Source of the DNA: Acidovorax sp. A79
Lineage (GTDB): Bacteria > Pseudomonadota > Gammaproteobacteria > Burkholderiales > Burkholderiaceae_C
Assembly (NCBI RefSeq): GCF_041154505.1
Contig: NZ_AP028672.1
Span: 186,001-250,000, forward strand
DNA: 64,000 nt
Reading direction: 5' to 3'
The position numbers and the translations under genes were made by a program. Position 1 is the first letter of the stretch. Each line of letters opens with the position of its first letter. Under the pieces are notes generated by a model. That model did not search any database. It was not told the origin of the DNA and saw only the letters and a program-made list of their open reading frames with translations. Of this stretch, positions 22,966 to 33,745 are shown one piece after another.

Positions 22966-25896
22966 TCAGGCCGCGCTGCTGGGAACCAGGACCAGCAGCC
23001 GCCCCCGTGAATGATTTTCCCCTCCCACCGATCTGCACACCACGCGAAACGCCCCGCCGGCAACCTGGACATCGTGGTAGCTCTGGTCCGCGAAATGCCA
23101 TACCTTGCGAAGATCCTCCGGCAGGACCTGCTCCGCGTCCTGCCCGAGCAAAGCCGCCGTGGTGCCAAACAGCGCTTCGGCATCCGCGTTCACAAACGCC
23201 ACCATGCCTTCCAGGTCGATCCCGATGACGGCGGCCGGAATATTGTCCAGCACCTCCCGCGCAACGCTCAGGCTACTCTCTTCACGGTGGATCTGCTCCC
23301 GCTGGTTCGCCAGCAGCTGTTGCAGGCGGTCATTGACCGCGCTGAGCTCCTCGTTGGCACTGAGCACCGCATTGGCCAGGCGCCGATTCTCATCCGCCAT
23401 CTCCTTCTGGGAGAACGCTTCCGCGACGTGGCTGCGAAGCCTCTCGTCATCCCAGGGCTTGGTGAGGAACTTGTAGATGGCCCCTTCATTGATGGCATCC
23501 GTGATGGATTGCAGTTCGGTATAGCCGGACAGAACCATGCGGATGGTGTCGGGATACAGCTCCTTGGCCCGGCGCAGAAACTCCACCCCCGTCATGCCGG
23601 GCATGCGTTGATCCGAAACGATCACGTCCACCGAATTCTCGGCCATCCGCTGCAAGCCCTGCGCACCGCTGTTGGCGGTCACGATGTGATAGCCATCGCG
23701 GCGCAACAACCTGCGCAGCGCCGAAACGATGCTGTCCTCGTCATCGACCAGCAGCAGCGTGCGCCGGTGGGTGCGGCGCAGCAGCAGGTGCTCCGGCAGT
23801 GCCTGGCCTTTGCTCAGCAACGCGCTCATGTCGTCGGCGCAGACGGGGCCGCTGAAGTAGAAGCCCTGCATCTGGTCGCAGCGGTTGGCGATGAGCAGCG
23901 CCAGCTGGCCTTCGGTTTCCACGCCTTCCGCCAACACCTTCATCTGCAGACTGTGCGCCATGTTGATGATGGCGCGCGTGATGGATACGTCCTGCGATGC
24001 CGCCGTGACGTCGTGGACGAACGAACGGTCCACCTTCACGACATCGATGGGCAGTGTGCGCAGGTAGCTCAGGCTGGAATAGCCCGTCCCGAAATCATCG
24101 AGCGAGATCTCGATGCCCAGCGCCTTCAGGTCGCCCAGAATCCGCGCGATGCGCGTGCTCTCGCCCATCAGGGCGCCTTCGGTGATCTCCAGTCCCAGCA
24201 GCCGGGGATCAAGGCCGGTTTCAATGAGCACCTTTTGTATCCGCTGGACCAGATCAGGCTGCTGGAGCTGGCGGGCCGAGAGGTTGACGGCAATCCGGAA
24301 GCTGGCGTGCCCGGCACGCTGCCACTCCAGCGCCTGGCGGCAGGCAGCGCGAAGCACCCATTCGCCGATGGGCACGATGAGGCCGGTTTCCTCGGCGACG
24401 CGTATATAGCTGGACCTGGGTATCAGGGTGCCGTCCGGGGAGTTCCACTCCAGGAAGGCCTCGGCGCCAATGACGGTTCCACTGACCAGTTCCAGCTTGG
24501 GCTGATAGTGCAGATCAAGCTCATTGCGCTCCAGGGCCCGGCGCAGCCCGGACTCCATGGCGAGCCTGGAGATGGCCTTGGAGTGCATGCCGGAGCTGAA
24601 CACGCAGATCTGGTTCTTGCCCAGTTCATGGGCACGGTACATGGCCGCCTGAGCCTGCTGAAGCAGCTTTTCCGGGTCCTCGCCGTGCGCCGGGTACAGG
24701 GATATTCCGATGTCGCACGTCACCTTGATTTCGTTGTCGCCAATCGCGACGGGCAGCGACAGCGCATCCACCAGCGAGGCCGCGACGGTGCGCGCCAACT
24801 GCTCGTCCACATTGCCCTCGCGCGCCAGCACCAGCGAAAACTCGCCACTGCCAAAGTGCGCCAGCAGGTCATCCTCGAACGCCTGGGGTTGCAGCCGCGT
24901 TCCCACCTCCATGAGCAGCTGGTCCCCTGCCGCGTAGCCCAGCGATTCACTCACGAGCTTGAGCCGGTCGATCTCCACGCTCAGGACGGCAATCTGCCGC
25001 CCTTCCCGCGCCGCCTCGCGCATCCTCGTATCAAGATACTCCGTCAACGCGCTGCGGTTGGGCAATCCGGTCACTTCATCCGTGTTCGCAAGCTTGTCCA
25101 GCCGCTGCTCCGCCGCGCGCTGCAGCGTGATGTCCTGCAGGAGCGTGACCGTCCTGACCACCCGGCCCTCGTCGTCGGCGTCGGCCAGCACGCGGTGCAG
25201 CACCGTGCGCAAACTGCCGTCCGAATGAACGATGCGGTGCTGGAACTCGCAGACATCGTCAGGTGACACGCCTTCGCTGATCGCCTGCACATACGGCCGT
25301 TCCACAGCGGGAACCCGGGCCAGCAGCCAGTCCTTTCCGGCCGGAGCGTCCGTCTGGGGGATTCCGAAGATGGCGTGCATGCCGGACGACAGGGTGACGG
25401 TGCCTGACACCAGATCCATCTCGGCGGAGCCGATGCGGGCGAGTTCCTCGGCATTGCTGAACAACTGAGCGCGTTGCTGCGCGTAGCGGGTCGCCGTTCG
25501 AATGGCGCTGACATCGTGCAGCGTGACCAGATCCGCCGCTTCCTCCCCCAGAAAGATCCGCACGCCCCATACCTGGGCATTGAACTTCTCGCCGTTCTTT
25601 CGCAGGCATTCGATCTCATAGGCTTTGCCGGGGACTCCGGCGACCCGCGCATTGGCCTGCTCGCGCACCATGTCCCGGTGCTCCGGCGCGCACAGCAGCA
25701 TGGGATCCATGCTTTCCAGCATTTCCTCCTTGGTGTAGCCGAAAAGCTCCACGAGCTTGGGGTTCACGAAGAGGAATCTGCCCTTGCGAATCACAAATAC
25801 GGCCGCTTGCACCTGCTCCACCAGCCGCTGGTAGTCGGCATCGGACAGATGAACCTCCGTGTCGAAGGGGGTGCCTTCGACTGTATGGGTACTCAT
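22966..25896 (-). CDS. PAS-PAS-GGDEF(degenerate)-EAL-REC-PAS signalling protein, probable c-di-GMP phosphodiesterase
   Basis: 976 aa, cytosolic, first gene of the six-gene operon. Two PAS domains (about 15-245) precede a GGDEF fold in which the motif reads GSGEF, so cyclase activity is doubtful. The EAL domain has EAF in place of EAL but keeps VNLSA, LEITE, DDFGTGYSSL, VKVDRSF and AEGVE. A receiver domain (VSDQRMPGMTG, KPWDDERL) follows, then a coiled coil and a third PAS at the C-terminus. Putting a receiver and a PAS behind EAL is unusual. ATG 25896 begins MSTHTVEG; an upstream start at 25932 would read non-conserved sequence. Confidence 0.92.
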   Translation of the reverse strand: MSTHTVEGTPFDTEVHLSDADYQRLVEQVQAAVFVIRKGRFLFVNPKLVELFGYTKEEMLESMDPMLLCAPEHRDMVREQANARVAGVPGKAYEIECLRKNGEKFNAQVWGVRIFLGEEAADLVTLHDVSAIRTATRYAQQRAQLFSNAEELARIGSAEMDLVSGTVTLSSGMHAIFGIPQTDAPAGKDWLLARVPAVERPYVQAISEGVSPDDVCEFQHRIVHSDGSLRTVLHRVLADADDEGRVVRTVTLLQDITLQRAAEQRLDKLANTDEVTGLPNRSALTEYLDTRMREAAREGRQIAVLSVEIDRLKLVSESLGYAAGDQLLMEVGTRLQPQAFEDDLLAHFGSGEFSLVLAREGNVDEQLARTVAASLVDALSLPVAIGDNEIKVTCDIGISLYPAHGEDPEKLLQQAQAAMYRAHELGKNQICVFSSGMHSKAISRLAMESGLRRALERNELDLHYQPKLELVSGTVIGAEAFLEWNSPDGTLIPRSSYIRVAEETGLIVPIGEWVLRAACRQALEWQRAGHASFRIAVNLSARQLQQPDLVQRIQKVLIETGLDPRLLGLEITEGALMGESTRIARILGDLKALGIEISLDDFGTGYSSLSYLRTLPIDVVKVDRSFVHDVTAASQDVSITRAIINMAHSLQMKVLAEGVETEGQLALLIANRCDQMQGFYFSGPVCADDMSALLSKGQALPEHLLLRRTHRRTLLLVDDEDSIVSALRRLLRRDGYHIVTANSGAQGLQRMAENSVDVIVSDQRMPGMTGVEFLRRAKELYPDTIRMVLSGYTELQSITDAINEGAIYKFLTKPWDDERLRSHVAEAFSQKEMADENRRLANAVLSANEELSAVNDRLQQLLANQREQIHREESSLSVAREVLDNIPAAVIGIDLEGMVAFVNADAEALFGTTAALLGQDAEQVLPEDLRKVWHFADQSYHDVQVAGGAFRVVCRSVGGENHSRGRLLVLVPSSAA

Positions 25897-26258
25897 TGCA
25901 GAAAGCCTTTGCCGCCGGGGAAAGGGACGCAACCGAGTTCGTTCAACGGCGTCGGGTATTTGCGACTCAAAGGGGGACCCTCGACTCTGAAATTGGCCAT
26001 GCGTTGCGAAGAATGAAGCGAGGCCGGCCGTGAGCCGGATGCTTCCTCATTGATCAGTGCCCAAGGGCCGCAGTAGCCCGCTGCGGCGCACAAGGCTTGC
26101 TGGCAACTTTACCCATCTCGTTGCCGCTTGTCACGATATTGCGATCAATGCACCACGAGGGTATTCCCAGCAACGCGAAGGCGCTTTGCGCGGAGAATAT
26201 GTGCCGGTGCCGCGGCCCCTTGCACACCATTTTTTGCGCCGGACGCGGTAGGCGCCCG
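25897..26258. other. non-coding stretch upstream of the signalling operon
   Basis: About 360 bases between the start of the 976-aa gene and the stop of the ArsR gene, both on the minus strand. It should contain the promoter of the six-gene operon. I saw no convincing gene, hairpin or repeat in it. Confidence 0.5.
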
Positions 26259-26609
26259 TCAACCCGGCGGGATGGAGGGAGCCCCTGGCGGGGCGGCGCA
26301 GAATTGCTCGAACAGCACGTCCAAGACCGCCAGGGCCTGCGGACTGGCGATCTCATAGTAGATGTGTTTCCCTTCCCGGCGCGTGTTCACCAGGCGTTCT
26401 TCGCGCAGTACGCCCAGTTGCTGGGACAGGGTCGGCTGGGAAACGCCCACCAGTGCTTCCAGCTCCCCCACCCTTTTCTCGCCTTGCGTGAGCTGGCACA
26501 AGAGGAGAAGGCGGTCGGGGTTGGACAGCACTTTCATCAGGCGGCAGGCAGCGTCGGAGGCGCGGCGAAGTCGGTCGAGGTCGCTCGCGGTGTCGATGGG
26601 CATGGTCAT
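26259..26609 (-). CDS. ArsR-family regulator of the BigR/SqrR (persulfide-sensing) type
   Basis: 116-aa winged-helix repressor: LSNPDRLLLLCQLTQGEKRV, then recognition helix VSQPTLSQQLGVLREERLV and wing REGKHIYYEI. It has Cys38 and Cys104, 66 residues apart, the same spacing as the reactive pair of BigR (C42/C108) and SqrR (C41/C107), which form a polysulfide bridge. There is no metal-binding CxC as in ArsR itself. It therefore probably senses sulfide or reactive sulfur. It is divergent from the SUOX-like gene, which it may control; no sulfur oxidation enzyme such as a blh/pdo is next to it. Confidence 0.85.
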   Translation of the reverse strand: MTMPIDTASDLDRLRRASDAACRLMKVLSNPDRLLLLCQLTQGEKRVGELEALVGVSQPTLSQQLGVLREERLVNTRREGKHIYYEIASPQALAVLDVLFEQFCAAPPGAPSIPPG

Positions 26610-26879
26610 CGCTGTGGTTTCGATTCAGGTGTCATGGGTTGCGAGGGAACAAGTCTGCGCCAGCGCGGGACATCATCGCCGGCCCGGGTTTCAGCAGCGC
26701 CTTCGGATTTTGATGCTTCAGAGCGCGCCTTCAGCCCGGCAGCCTCGCGGGCGGCGGGTGCAGCGCGCACCGCGGCCGCTCAAAAACGATACCTCACACT
26801 GAAACAACAGGCACCGGTCACAAATCAGTTTACATTTTGAGCGACGGTCTGTAAGACTGTTGCAAAAAAGGGGGTCGAC
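26610..26879. promoter_or_regulatory. divergent promoter region, ArsR-type regulator / SUOX-like gene
   Basis: A 270-base gap between two divergent starts. An AT-rich patch at about 26811-26840 with CAAATCAGTTTACATTTTG is an imperfect inverted repeat and is the best candidate for promoter and operator. No gene is seen. Confidence 0.4.
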
Positions 26880-27410
26880 ATGCTCTCCAGGTTTTCGGCG
26901 GCACGTTGCGTTGCCTGCTGGGTGAAAGTGGCGGTTCTGGTCGGACTCGCGCTGGCAGGGCCCGCAACCCATGCGCTGGACAAGCCCGCGGGTCCCGTGG
27001 TCCTCACCATCGAGGGGGCGATCAGCCAGGCGAACAACGGTTCGCAGGCCCAGTTCGACATGGCGATGCTGGAAAAGCTGCCCCAGCACAGCTTCTCCAC
27101 CCAGACGCCGTGGTATCCCAGCGCGGTCTCCTTCACCGGCCCGCTCCTGCGGGATGTCCTGGCGGCGGTCGGGGCGAAGGGGACGAGCATCACGGCCGTG
27201 GCGCTGAACGACTACAAGACGGAGATTCCCGTGGATGACGCCACGCGCCACGACGTGATCATCGCCCGCCTCATGAACAACCGCCCCATGCGCGTGCGCG
27301 AGAAAGGCCCGCTTTTCATCGTCTACCCGTTCGATACCAAGGCGGAATTGCGCAGCGAGCTGTACTACAACCGCGCGGCCTGGCAGCTGAACGTGCTGCG
27401 CATCCGCTAG
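26880..27410 (+). CDS. exported SUOX-like (oxidoreductase molybdopterin-binding fold) protein
   Basis: 176 aa with a signal peptide ending near THALD. The mature part matches small exported proteins with an oxidoreductase-molybdopterin-binding-like fold: [44 protein letters not shown] and PLFIVYPFD. The cofactor-binding Cys of true sulfite oxidases is not seen in the mature part, so it may be a ligand-binding relative. It lies 31 bases before a hybrid kinase gene, suggesting a periplasmic sensing or accessory role. Confidence 0.75.
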   Translation: MLSRFSAARCVACWVKVAVLVGLALAGPATHALDKPAGPVVLTIEGAISQANNGSQAQFDMAMLEKLPQHSFSTQTPWYPSAVSFTGPLLRDVLAAVGAKGTSITAVALNDYKTEIPVDDATRHDVIIARLMNNRPMRVREKGPLFIVYPFDTKAELRSELYYNRAAWQLNVLRIR

Positions 27411-27441
27411 CGCCTGGGCCCTTGATCCCCAGCACCACGCC

Positions 27442-30400
27442 ATGCTGCGCAGCAAACACCTTCTGCGGCTGATCATTGCGGGCCTGGTGGTGGCGTATGT
27501 GGCGATCGCCGGCGTGCAGTACCACCAGTACCGCAGCGTGGAAGCGGTCATGCGCCGGGGTGACGTCAACGCGCTGTGGTCGTTCCTGCAGCTCAGTGTC
27601 GAATACGAGAAGCTCGACCACGCGCTGCACCATTTCGAGATCGATCCCGCCAGCATGCCCCCCGACCGCCTGGAGCTGCGCTACGACCTGTTCCTGAGCC
27701 GTTTCAGCGCACTGGAGAGCGGTACCGCCCGCACCCTGATGCAGGGAGAGCCCATCTACGGCAACGCCCTCGACGCATTGCAGAACTTTGTCGCCGCGGG
27801 AGACAGCCATTTTGGACAGAGCGTCGACGCGGCCTCCCGCCACGCGAACATGAAGCTCTTGCGGGTGGAGCTGAACAGGCTTCGCGACATCATCCAGGAA
27901 CTGTCGCTGCAGGCATCGCGCATCTCGGCCCTGCTGGGCGACCGGCGCAATGCGGAAGTGAAGCGCCAGACACTGCTGACCACCGGGTTGACGGCATTCC
28001 AGGCCATCCTGACCTTCCTGCTCGCGTTCGCGATGGCCCGGCAGTTTCTCAAGCGCGAAAAGGCCAGATCCCTCGCCCTGGCAGCACAGGCCGAACTGGT
28101 GGACGCCCTCAGGCGCAACGAGGAGGCGCTGGAAGCCCGCGTGGCCCAGCGCACGGAGCAGCTGCAGCAGGTCAACGCGGCATTGCGGGAACACGAAGAT
28201 GAACTGGTGGTGGCCCAGGCCAAGGCCGAGGATGCATCGCGCATGAAATCCGACTTCCTGGCCAACATGAGCCATGAGATCCGCACGCCCATGAACGCCG
28301 TGATCGGCATGAGCCATCTGGCCCTGGGAACGGAGCTGACCGCACGCCAGCGCGACTACATCGAGAAGATCCAGCGGTCGGGCCAGCACCTGCTGGGCCT
28401 GATCAACGACATCCTGGATTTCAGCAAGATCGAGGCGGGCAAGCTCGAGGTCGAGGTGGTGGATTTCGACCTGCATGGCGTGCTCGACAACGTGGCCAAC
28501 CTGCTGAGCGACAAATGCGCCGCCAAGGGCCTGGAGCTGATGTTCGATGTGGACTCGCACCTGCCCGCCGACCTGCGGGGAGATCCGCTGCGGCTGGGGC
28601 AGATCCTCGTCAACTACGCCAACAATGCGGTCAAGTTCACGGACGAGGGCGAGATCATCGTGCGGGTCCGCGAGGCGGCGCGGGATGCCCAGGGCGTGCT
28701 GCTGCGCTTCGAGGTGCAGGACACCGGCATTGGCCTCACCGAGGAACAGCAATCAAGGCTGTTTCGCTCTTTCGAGCAGGCCGACACTTCCACCACGCGA
28801 AAGTACGGCGGTACCGGGCTGGGGCTGGCCATCTCCAAGAAGCTGGCCGGCCTGATGGGCGGGGACGTGGGCGTGCAAAGCCTGCCCGACCGGGGGAGCA
28901 CGTTCTGGTTCACTGCGCGGCTCGGCCTGGGAGACTCCACCCAGCGCCCGCTGCTGCCGGAGCCCGACCTGCGTGGGCGCCGGGTGCTGGTGGTGGACGA
29001 CAGCGAACAGGCGCGGCAGATCCTCGCGGAGCTGCTGTCCAGCATGAGTTTTTCGGTGACGCTCGCCAGCTCAGGGGCCCAGGCCGTGGAACTGGCACGC
29101 GCCGCCGGCGAGGCTGGGCGGCCCTGTGAAATCGCCTTTCTCGACTGGAAAATGCCCGGCATGGACGGGTTCGAAACCGCCCGCCAGCTCGCACGGCTGC
29201 CCCACCCTCCCCGCCCCGTCATCGTCACCGCGCATGGCCGCGACGATGTGCTGGACGAACTCACCCGCACGGGCGTCGGGCTGATGCTGACCAAGCCGGT
29301 GAACCCATCACAGCTGTTCGATGCCGCCATGCGGGCATTGGGCGGAACACAACGGGTGGACGAAGCGCGGCGCCTGCCGCCCCCGGCGCGGGGCGCAGGC
29401 CTGGACTCGATCCGGGGTGCGCGCGTGCTGCTGGTGGATGACAACGACCTGAACCAGCAGGTGGGCCGCGAACTGCTGGCCAGTGCCGGGCTGGTGGTGG
29501 ATGCGGCCGCCAACGGCCAGGAAGCGCTCGACATGCTGGCCCGCGGCGCCTACGACATCGTGCTCATGGACATGCAGATGCCGGTGATGGACGGCCTCAC
29601 GGCCACCCGCCGGCTGCGTGAGAACCCAGCCTGGGCGCGCCTGCCCGTGCTGGCGATGACGGCCAACGCAATGAGTGGCGACCGCGAACAGTGCCTGGAC
29701 GCCGGCATGAACGGCCACATCGCCAAGCCCATCGACCCGGAGGCCCTGTTTGCCGCGCTGCGGCAGTGGATTGCACTGCCCCACACGGGGGGCACCGGCG
29801 ATGCAGCGCTGGCAGCGCGGCCCACGGCGGATGCGCCCGCCGCGGCAATGGCGCCGGCAGCCGACCCCCTGGCACACATCGAAGGCCTCCATACGGCCGC
29901 CGGGCTGCGGCGGGTGCTGGGCAAACGCGCCGCCTACGAAAGCCTGCTGCGCAAGTTCGTGGTCGGCCAGGCCCGCGCCGTGCAGGAGACGCGCGCCCAT
30001 CTGGCGGAAGGCCAGCCGCAGGCGGCTCGGCGCGCCATGCACACGCTGAAAGGCTCGGCAGGCACCATTGGCGCGGTGGGCCTGGCCGAACTGGCGCATG
30101 CCGCGGAACAGGCCATCGCGCAGAACGCGCAGGCCGGCCCCCTGGAGGCCTTGCTGCAGCCGGTGGAAGCTGCCTGCCAGGCGCTGGTGACGGCCCTGCA
30201 GAAAGCCCTGCCCCACGAGTCCGACGCCGCCACCAGCGCGGCCGCCGCGCCCCCTGAGTCACCACACGCGCCCATGGATGCGGCGCACGCCCGCGACCTC
30301 CTGGCACGCCTGGACGCCTTGCTGGCGGACAGCGACTCGGAAGCCGTGGAGCTGTTCAGGGACTCCGGCCCCCGCCTGCAGGCCCGGCTGGGGCCCGCCG

Positions 30401-30516
30401 CCTATGCCGACATGAAACGGCTGCTGGAGAACTATCTCTTCGCCGACGCACTCGCGGTGCTGCGCCAGGCGTGGATTCCCGACGCACGACACACGGAGGA
30501 CCCAGTTCATGAATAG
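27442..30516 (+). CDS. hybrid sensor histidine kinase, TM-HisKA-HATPase-REC-REC-Hpt
   Basis: 1024 aa. TM1 (about 7-27) and TM2 (about 180-200) flank a mostly helical periplasmic region. A coiled coil leads into HisKA ([20 protein letters not shown]), HATPase_c ([18 protein letters not shown]), receiver 1 ([11 protein letters not shown]), receiver 2 ([11 protein letters not shown]) and an Hpt domain ([20 protein letters not shown]). This is the BarA/ArcB-like phosphorelay layout. The gene overlaps the downstream HD-GYP regulator by 8 bases, so signal probably ends in c-di-GMP breakdown, as with RpfC-RpfG. Confidence 0.93.
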   Translation: MLRSKHLLRLIIAGLVVAYVAIAGVQYHQYRSVEAVMRRGDVNALWSFLQLSVEYEKLDHALHHFEIDPASMPPDRLELRYDLFLSRFSALESGTARTLMQGEPIYGNALDALQNFVAAGDSHFGQSVDAASRHANMKLLRVELNRLRDIIQELSLQASRISALLGDRRNAEVKRQTLLTTGLTAFQAILTFLLAFAMARQFLKREKARSLALAAQAELVDALRRNEEALEARVAQRTEQLQQVNAALREHEDELVVAQAKAEDASRMKSDFLANMSHEIRTPMNAVIGMSHLALGTELTARQRDYIEKIQRSGQHLLGLINDILDFSKIEAGKLEVEVVDFDLHGVLDNVANLLSDKCAAKGLELMFDVDSHLPADLRGDPLRLGQILVNYANNAVKFTDEGEIIVRVREAARDAQGVLLRFEVQDTGIGLTEEQQSRLFRSFEQADTSTTRKYGGTGLGLAISKKLAGLMGGDVGVQSLPDRGSTFWFTARLGLGDSTQRPLLPEPDLRGRRVLVVDDSEQARQILAELLSSMSFSVTLASSGAQAVELARAAGEAGRPCEIAFLDWKMPGMDGFETARQLARLPHPPRPVIVTAHGRDDVLDELTRTGVGLMLTKPVNPSQLFDAAMRALGGTQRVDEARRLPPPARGAGLDSIRGARVLLVDDNDLNQQVGRELLASAGLVVDAAANGQEALDMLARGAYDIVLMDMQMPVMDGLTATRRLRENPAWARLPVLAMTANAMSGDREQCLDAGMNGHIAKPIDPEALFAALRQWIALPHTGGTGDAALAARPTADAPAAAMAPAADPLAHIEGLHTAAGLRRVLGKRAAYESLLRKFVVGQARAVQETRAHLAEGQPQAARRAMHTLKGSAGTIGAVGLAELAHAAEQAIAQNAQAGPLEALLQPVEAACQALVTALQKALPHESDAATSAAAAPPESPHAPMDAAHARDLLARLDALLADSDSEAVELFRDSGPRLQARLGPAAYADMKRLLENYLFADALAVLRQAWIPDARHTEDPVHE

Positions 30517-31696
30517 TCCATTGGAATCAAGCGGCGGCAAATGCACGGTGCTGGTGGTGGATGACACGCCCGGCAATCTCTCCTTGATGAGCGACCTTCT
30601 GCGGCCGGACTACAAGGTCAAGCTGGCCCCCAGCGGCGAGCGCGCGCTGCAGATCGTGGCGGCCGAAAAACCCGACCTGATCCTGCTGGACATCATGATG
30701 CCGGACATGGACGGCTACGAGGTGCTGCGGCGCCTGCAGTTCAACGCCGACACCGAGGCCATTCCGGTGATTTTCCTCACGGCCATGAGCGCCACCGACG
30801 ACGAGACGGTGGGACTGGAGCTGGGCGCCGTGGACTACATCACCAAGCCCGTCAACCCCGCCATCACCATGGCCCGGGTGCGCAACCATCTGCAGCTCAA
30901 GCGCGCGCGGGACCTGCTGGCCCACCACAACCACTTTCTGGAGCAGGAGGTGGCCAACCGCACGCGTGCCCTGGCCGAACTGCAGGACGCCACCATCCGC
31001 GCCATGGCATCGCTGGCGGAAACGCGCGACAACGAGACAGGCAACCACATCCGGCGCACGCAACACTATGTGGAAGCGCTGGCCCGCAAGCTGCAAAACC
31101 ACCCGCGCTTTCGCGATGAGCTCACGGAGGATGCCATCGAGGTGATCTTCAAGTCCGCCCCCCTGCACGACATCGGCAAGGTGGGCATACCCGACCGCAT
31201 CCTGCTCAAGCCGGGCAAGCTCACGCCCGAAGAATTCGAGATCATGAAGACCCACACCACGCTGGGGCGCGACGCCATCGTGGCGGCCGAAAGCGAAACC
31301 ACGCAGGACAACCCCTTCTTCCGCTACGCCAAGGAGATCGCCTACAGCCACCAGGAAAAGTGGGACGGCTCAGGCTATCCCGAGGGGCTGGTGGGCAACA
31401 CCATTCCCCTGTCAGCACGGCTGATGGCGGTGGCCGACGTGTATGACGCGCTCATCTCCGAGCGGGTCTACAAGCCCGCCTACTCCCACGAGCACGCGGT
31501 CGAGATCATCCGCGACGGCCGGGGCAGCCACTTCGATCCCGACATGGTGGACGCCTTCCTGTCGCTCTCCGAGGAGTTCCGGCGCATTGCCCAGCGTTTC
31601 GCCGACGGAGAGCACGCGCTGCAGGCCCAGATCGACCGCATGGCCAGCGACCTGACCGAGGAAGACCGCCTGGTGCCAGGCGGCCAGGGCGCCTAG
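30509..31696 (+). CDS. REC-HD-GYP response regulator (RpfG-like)
   Basis: 395 aa. Receiver (about 12-130) with [11 protein letters not shown] phospho-site and YITKPVNP, a coiled coil, and an HD-GYP domain with [20 protein letters not shown] and [19 protein letters not shown] motif ([15 protein letters not shown]). All metal and substrate residues look intact. The ATG follows CGGAGGA and lies inside the end of the hybrid kinase gene. Its TAG stop shares CTAG with the bioB stop on the other strand. Confidence 0.94.
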   Translation: MNSPLESSGGKCTVLVVDDTPGNLSLMSDLLRPDYKVKLAPSGERALQIVAAEKPDLILLDIMMPDMDGYEVLRRLQFNADTEAIPVIFLTAMSATDDETVGLELGAVDYITKPVNPAITMARVRNHLQLKRARDLLAHHNHFLEQEVANRTRALAELQDATIRAMASLAETRDNETGNHIRRTQHYVEALARKLQNHPRFRDELTEDAIEVIFKSAPLHDIGKVGIPDRILLKPGKLTPEEFEIMKTHTTLGRDAIVAAESETTQDNPFFRYAKEIAYSHQEKWDGSGYPEGLVGNTIPLSARLMAVADVYDALISERVYKPAYSHEHAVEIIRDGRGSHFDPDMVDAFLSLSEEFRRIAQRFADGEHALQAQIDRMASDLTEEDRLVPGGQGA

Positions 31697-32784
31697 CCGC
31701 AGATGCCCTCTTCATGCGGGTGGTGGCAAGGAGATTGCACGCTGCCACCGTCCTCCTGCGCTGCCATCGCCGCCGTCCGGTGGCCGTCCAGTCCCAGCTT
31801 GGCGAGCAGCCGCACGTCGGCATCCACATCCGGGTTGCCCGTCACCAGCAGCTTGTCGCCATAGAAGATCGAATTGGCCCCGGCCAGGAAACACAGTGCC
31901 TGCACGGCTTCGCCCATCTGCTGGCGCCCCGCGGACAGGCGCACGCGGGCCTTGGGCATGGTGATGCGGGCGACGGCGATCATGCGCACGAAGTCCAGCG
32001 GGTCGATGGGCTCGCTGTCGGCCAGCGGCGTGCCCGGCACGCGAACCAGGCTGTTGATGGGCACGGACTCGGGGTACGGGCTGAGGTTGGCCAGCTGCGC
32101 GATGAGCCCCGCGCGGTGCACGGGCGCCTCGCCCATGCCCACGATGCCGCCGCAGCACACGCTGATGCCCGCGCTGCGCACGTGCTGCAGGGTGTCGAGC
32201 CGATCCTGGTAGGCGCGGGTGCTGACCACGTCGGTGTAGTACTCGGGCGCGGTGTCGAGGTTGTGGTTGTAGTAGTCCAGGCCCGCATCCTTGAGCGCCT
32301 GCGCCTGGTGCGATTCGAGCATGCCCAGCGTGGCGCAGGTCTGCAGGCCCAGGCCCTTCACGGCGCCGATCAGGGCGCTGACCTTCTCGATGTCCCGGTC
32401 CTTCGGGGCGCGCCATGCCGCACCCATGCAGAACCGCGTGGCGCCGGCGTCCTTCGCGGCCTGGGCAGCCCGCACCACCTCGTCCACCTCCATCAGCTTG
32501 TCGGCCTTCACACCGGTGTCGAACTCGGCGGCCTGCGGGCAGTAGCCACAGTTCTCGGGGCAGCCTCCGGTCTTCACCGACAGCAGCGTGGCCAGTTCGA
32601 TGTCTCCCTCGGGCCAGTGCTGGCGATGCACCGTCTGCGCTTCGAAAAGAAGGTCCATCAGCGGCCTGTCGAGCAGCGCCTGGATGGCGTCCACGCTCCA
32701 GGGGCCTCGCGGCGCTGGCGACGCGGGCCGGCGATGCAGCTGAACGGTCTGGGTGGCCGCGGTGGCGGAGGTCATGGAAGTCAT
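31693..32784 (-). CDS. bioB: biotin synthase
   Basis: Radical SAM enzyme that inserts sulfur into dethiobiotin. 363 aa. The 4Fe-4S motif CPENCGYC has Cys75, Cys79 and Cys82. [29 protein letters not shown] and the AGRQQMG region for the second cluster are typical. No other bio gene is nearby. It lies downstream of the propionyl-CoA carboxylase operon in the same direction but separated by 410 bases. PccA needs biotin, so the neighbourhood makes metabolic sense. Confidence 0.97.
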   Translation of the reverse strand: MTSMTSATAATQTVQLHRRPASPAPRGPWSVDAIQALLDRPLMDLLFEAQTVHRQHWPEGDIELATLLSVKTGGCPENCGYCPQAAEFDTGVKADKLMEVDEVVRAAQAAKDAGATRFCMGAAWRAPKDRDIEKVSALIGAVKGLGLQTCATLGMLESHQAQALKDAGLDYYNHNLDTAPEYYTDVVSTRAYQDRLDTLQHVRSAGISVCCGGIVGMGEAPVHRAGLIAQLANLSPYPESVPINSLVRVPGTPLADSEPIDPLDFVRMIAVARITMPKARVRLSAGRQQMGEAVQALCFLAGANSIFYGDKLLVTGNPDVDADVRLLAKLGLDGHRTAAMAAQEDGGSVQSPCHHPHEEGICG

Positions 32785-33194
32785 GGCGATCGGTTCCCTT
32801 CAAGTCATCTGCTCCATGGCGGCACGGGGCCGCCATCGGCAGGGGTTACACAGCGCGCGCCGGCCTGGGCCAGGAGGTTGTCCGGCCGGTGCGCGGCGAC
32901 GTGGGCGGATTCTGGAGGAGAAAAAGGCACAAACGCATGCCGAAGGGTCACAAAAAGTGCCAACAAAAGTACGTCGCCAACAGCCCCCAAGTCCTTGTTT
33001 TTTTGTGCGCAGAACACGGGATTTTCAGCGCATTTGACGGCAGGTTGGCGCGTGGTGGAGGGCGGCCATCGCGATGCAACCGCAACGCGGCGCTATCTGT
33101 GCCCATCTGCCGCCCCGCGTGGCCCAGGGGCGCCTGACGATGGGCGACGTTGGCGCATGCCGTCGCCCCCGCACCATCGGCAGCCAGCCGTTGT
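32785..33194. other. 410-base stretch without a recognised gene
   Basis: Lies upstream of bioB and downstream of the VOC gene, and should hold the bioB promoter. The part at 32925-33030 is locally AT-richer (runs of A and T), as promoters are. No known biotin-operon operator could be picked out by eye. Confidence 0.4.
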
Positions 33195-33665
<471 letters not shown>

Positions 33666-33676
33666 GATTTGCTCCT

Positions 33677-33717
33677 TGATTGATAGCTATAAATGCAGTT
33701 ACGTACAGCGCAAGCGG
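33677..33717 (+). repeat. dispersed intergenic repeat, copy 4
   Basis: TTGATTGATAGCTAT, then a diverged centre and ACAGCGCAAGCGG. It is the weakest match of the family. It lies between the VOC and ydcF-like genes and touches the hairpin at 33712. Confidence 0.5.
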
Positions 33718-33741
33718 CCTATTCCGCGCAGAAGGCCGCTT
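33712..33741. terminator. stem-loop between ydcF-like and VOC genes
   Basis: AAGCGGCCT (33712-33720) pairs perfectly with AGGCCGCTT (33733-33741) over a 12-base loop. On the transcribed minus strand it comes right after the ydcF-like gene. It could end or weaken transcription before the VOC gene, or protect the upstream mRNA. No U run is present. Confidence 0.45.
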
Positions 33742-33745
33742 GGCC

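Noticed and set aside
32753..33037. Open frames upstream of bioB
   Set aside because: No ribosome binding site, no recognisable motif, and composition like non-coding promoter DNA.
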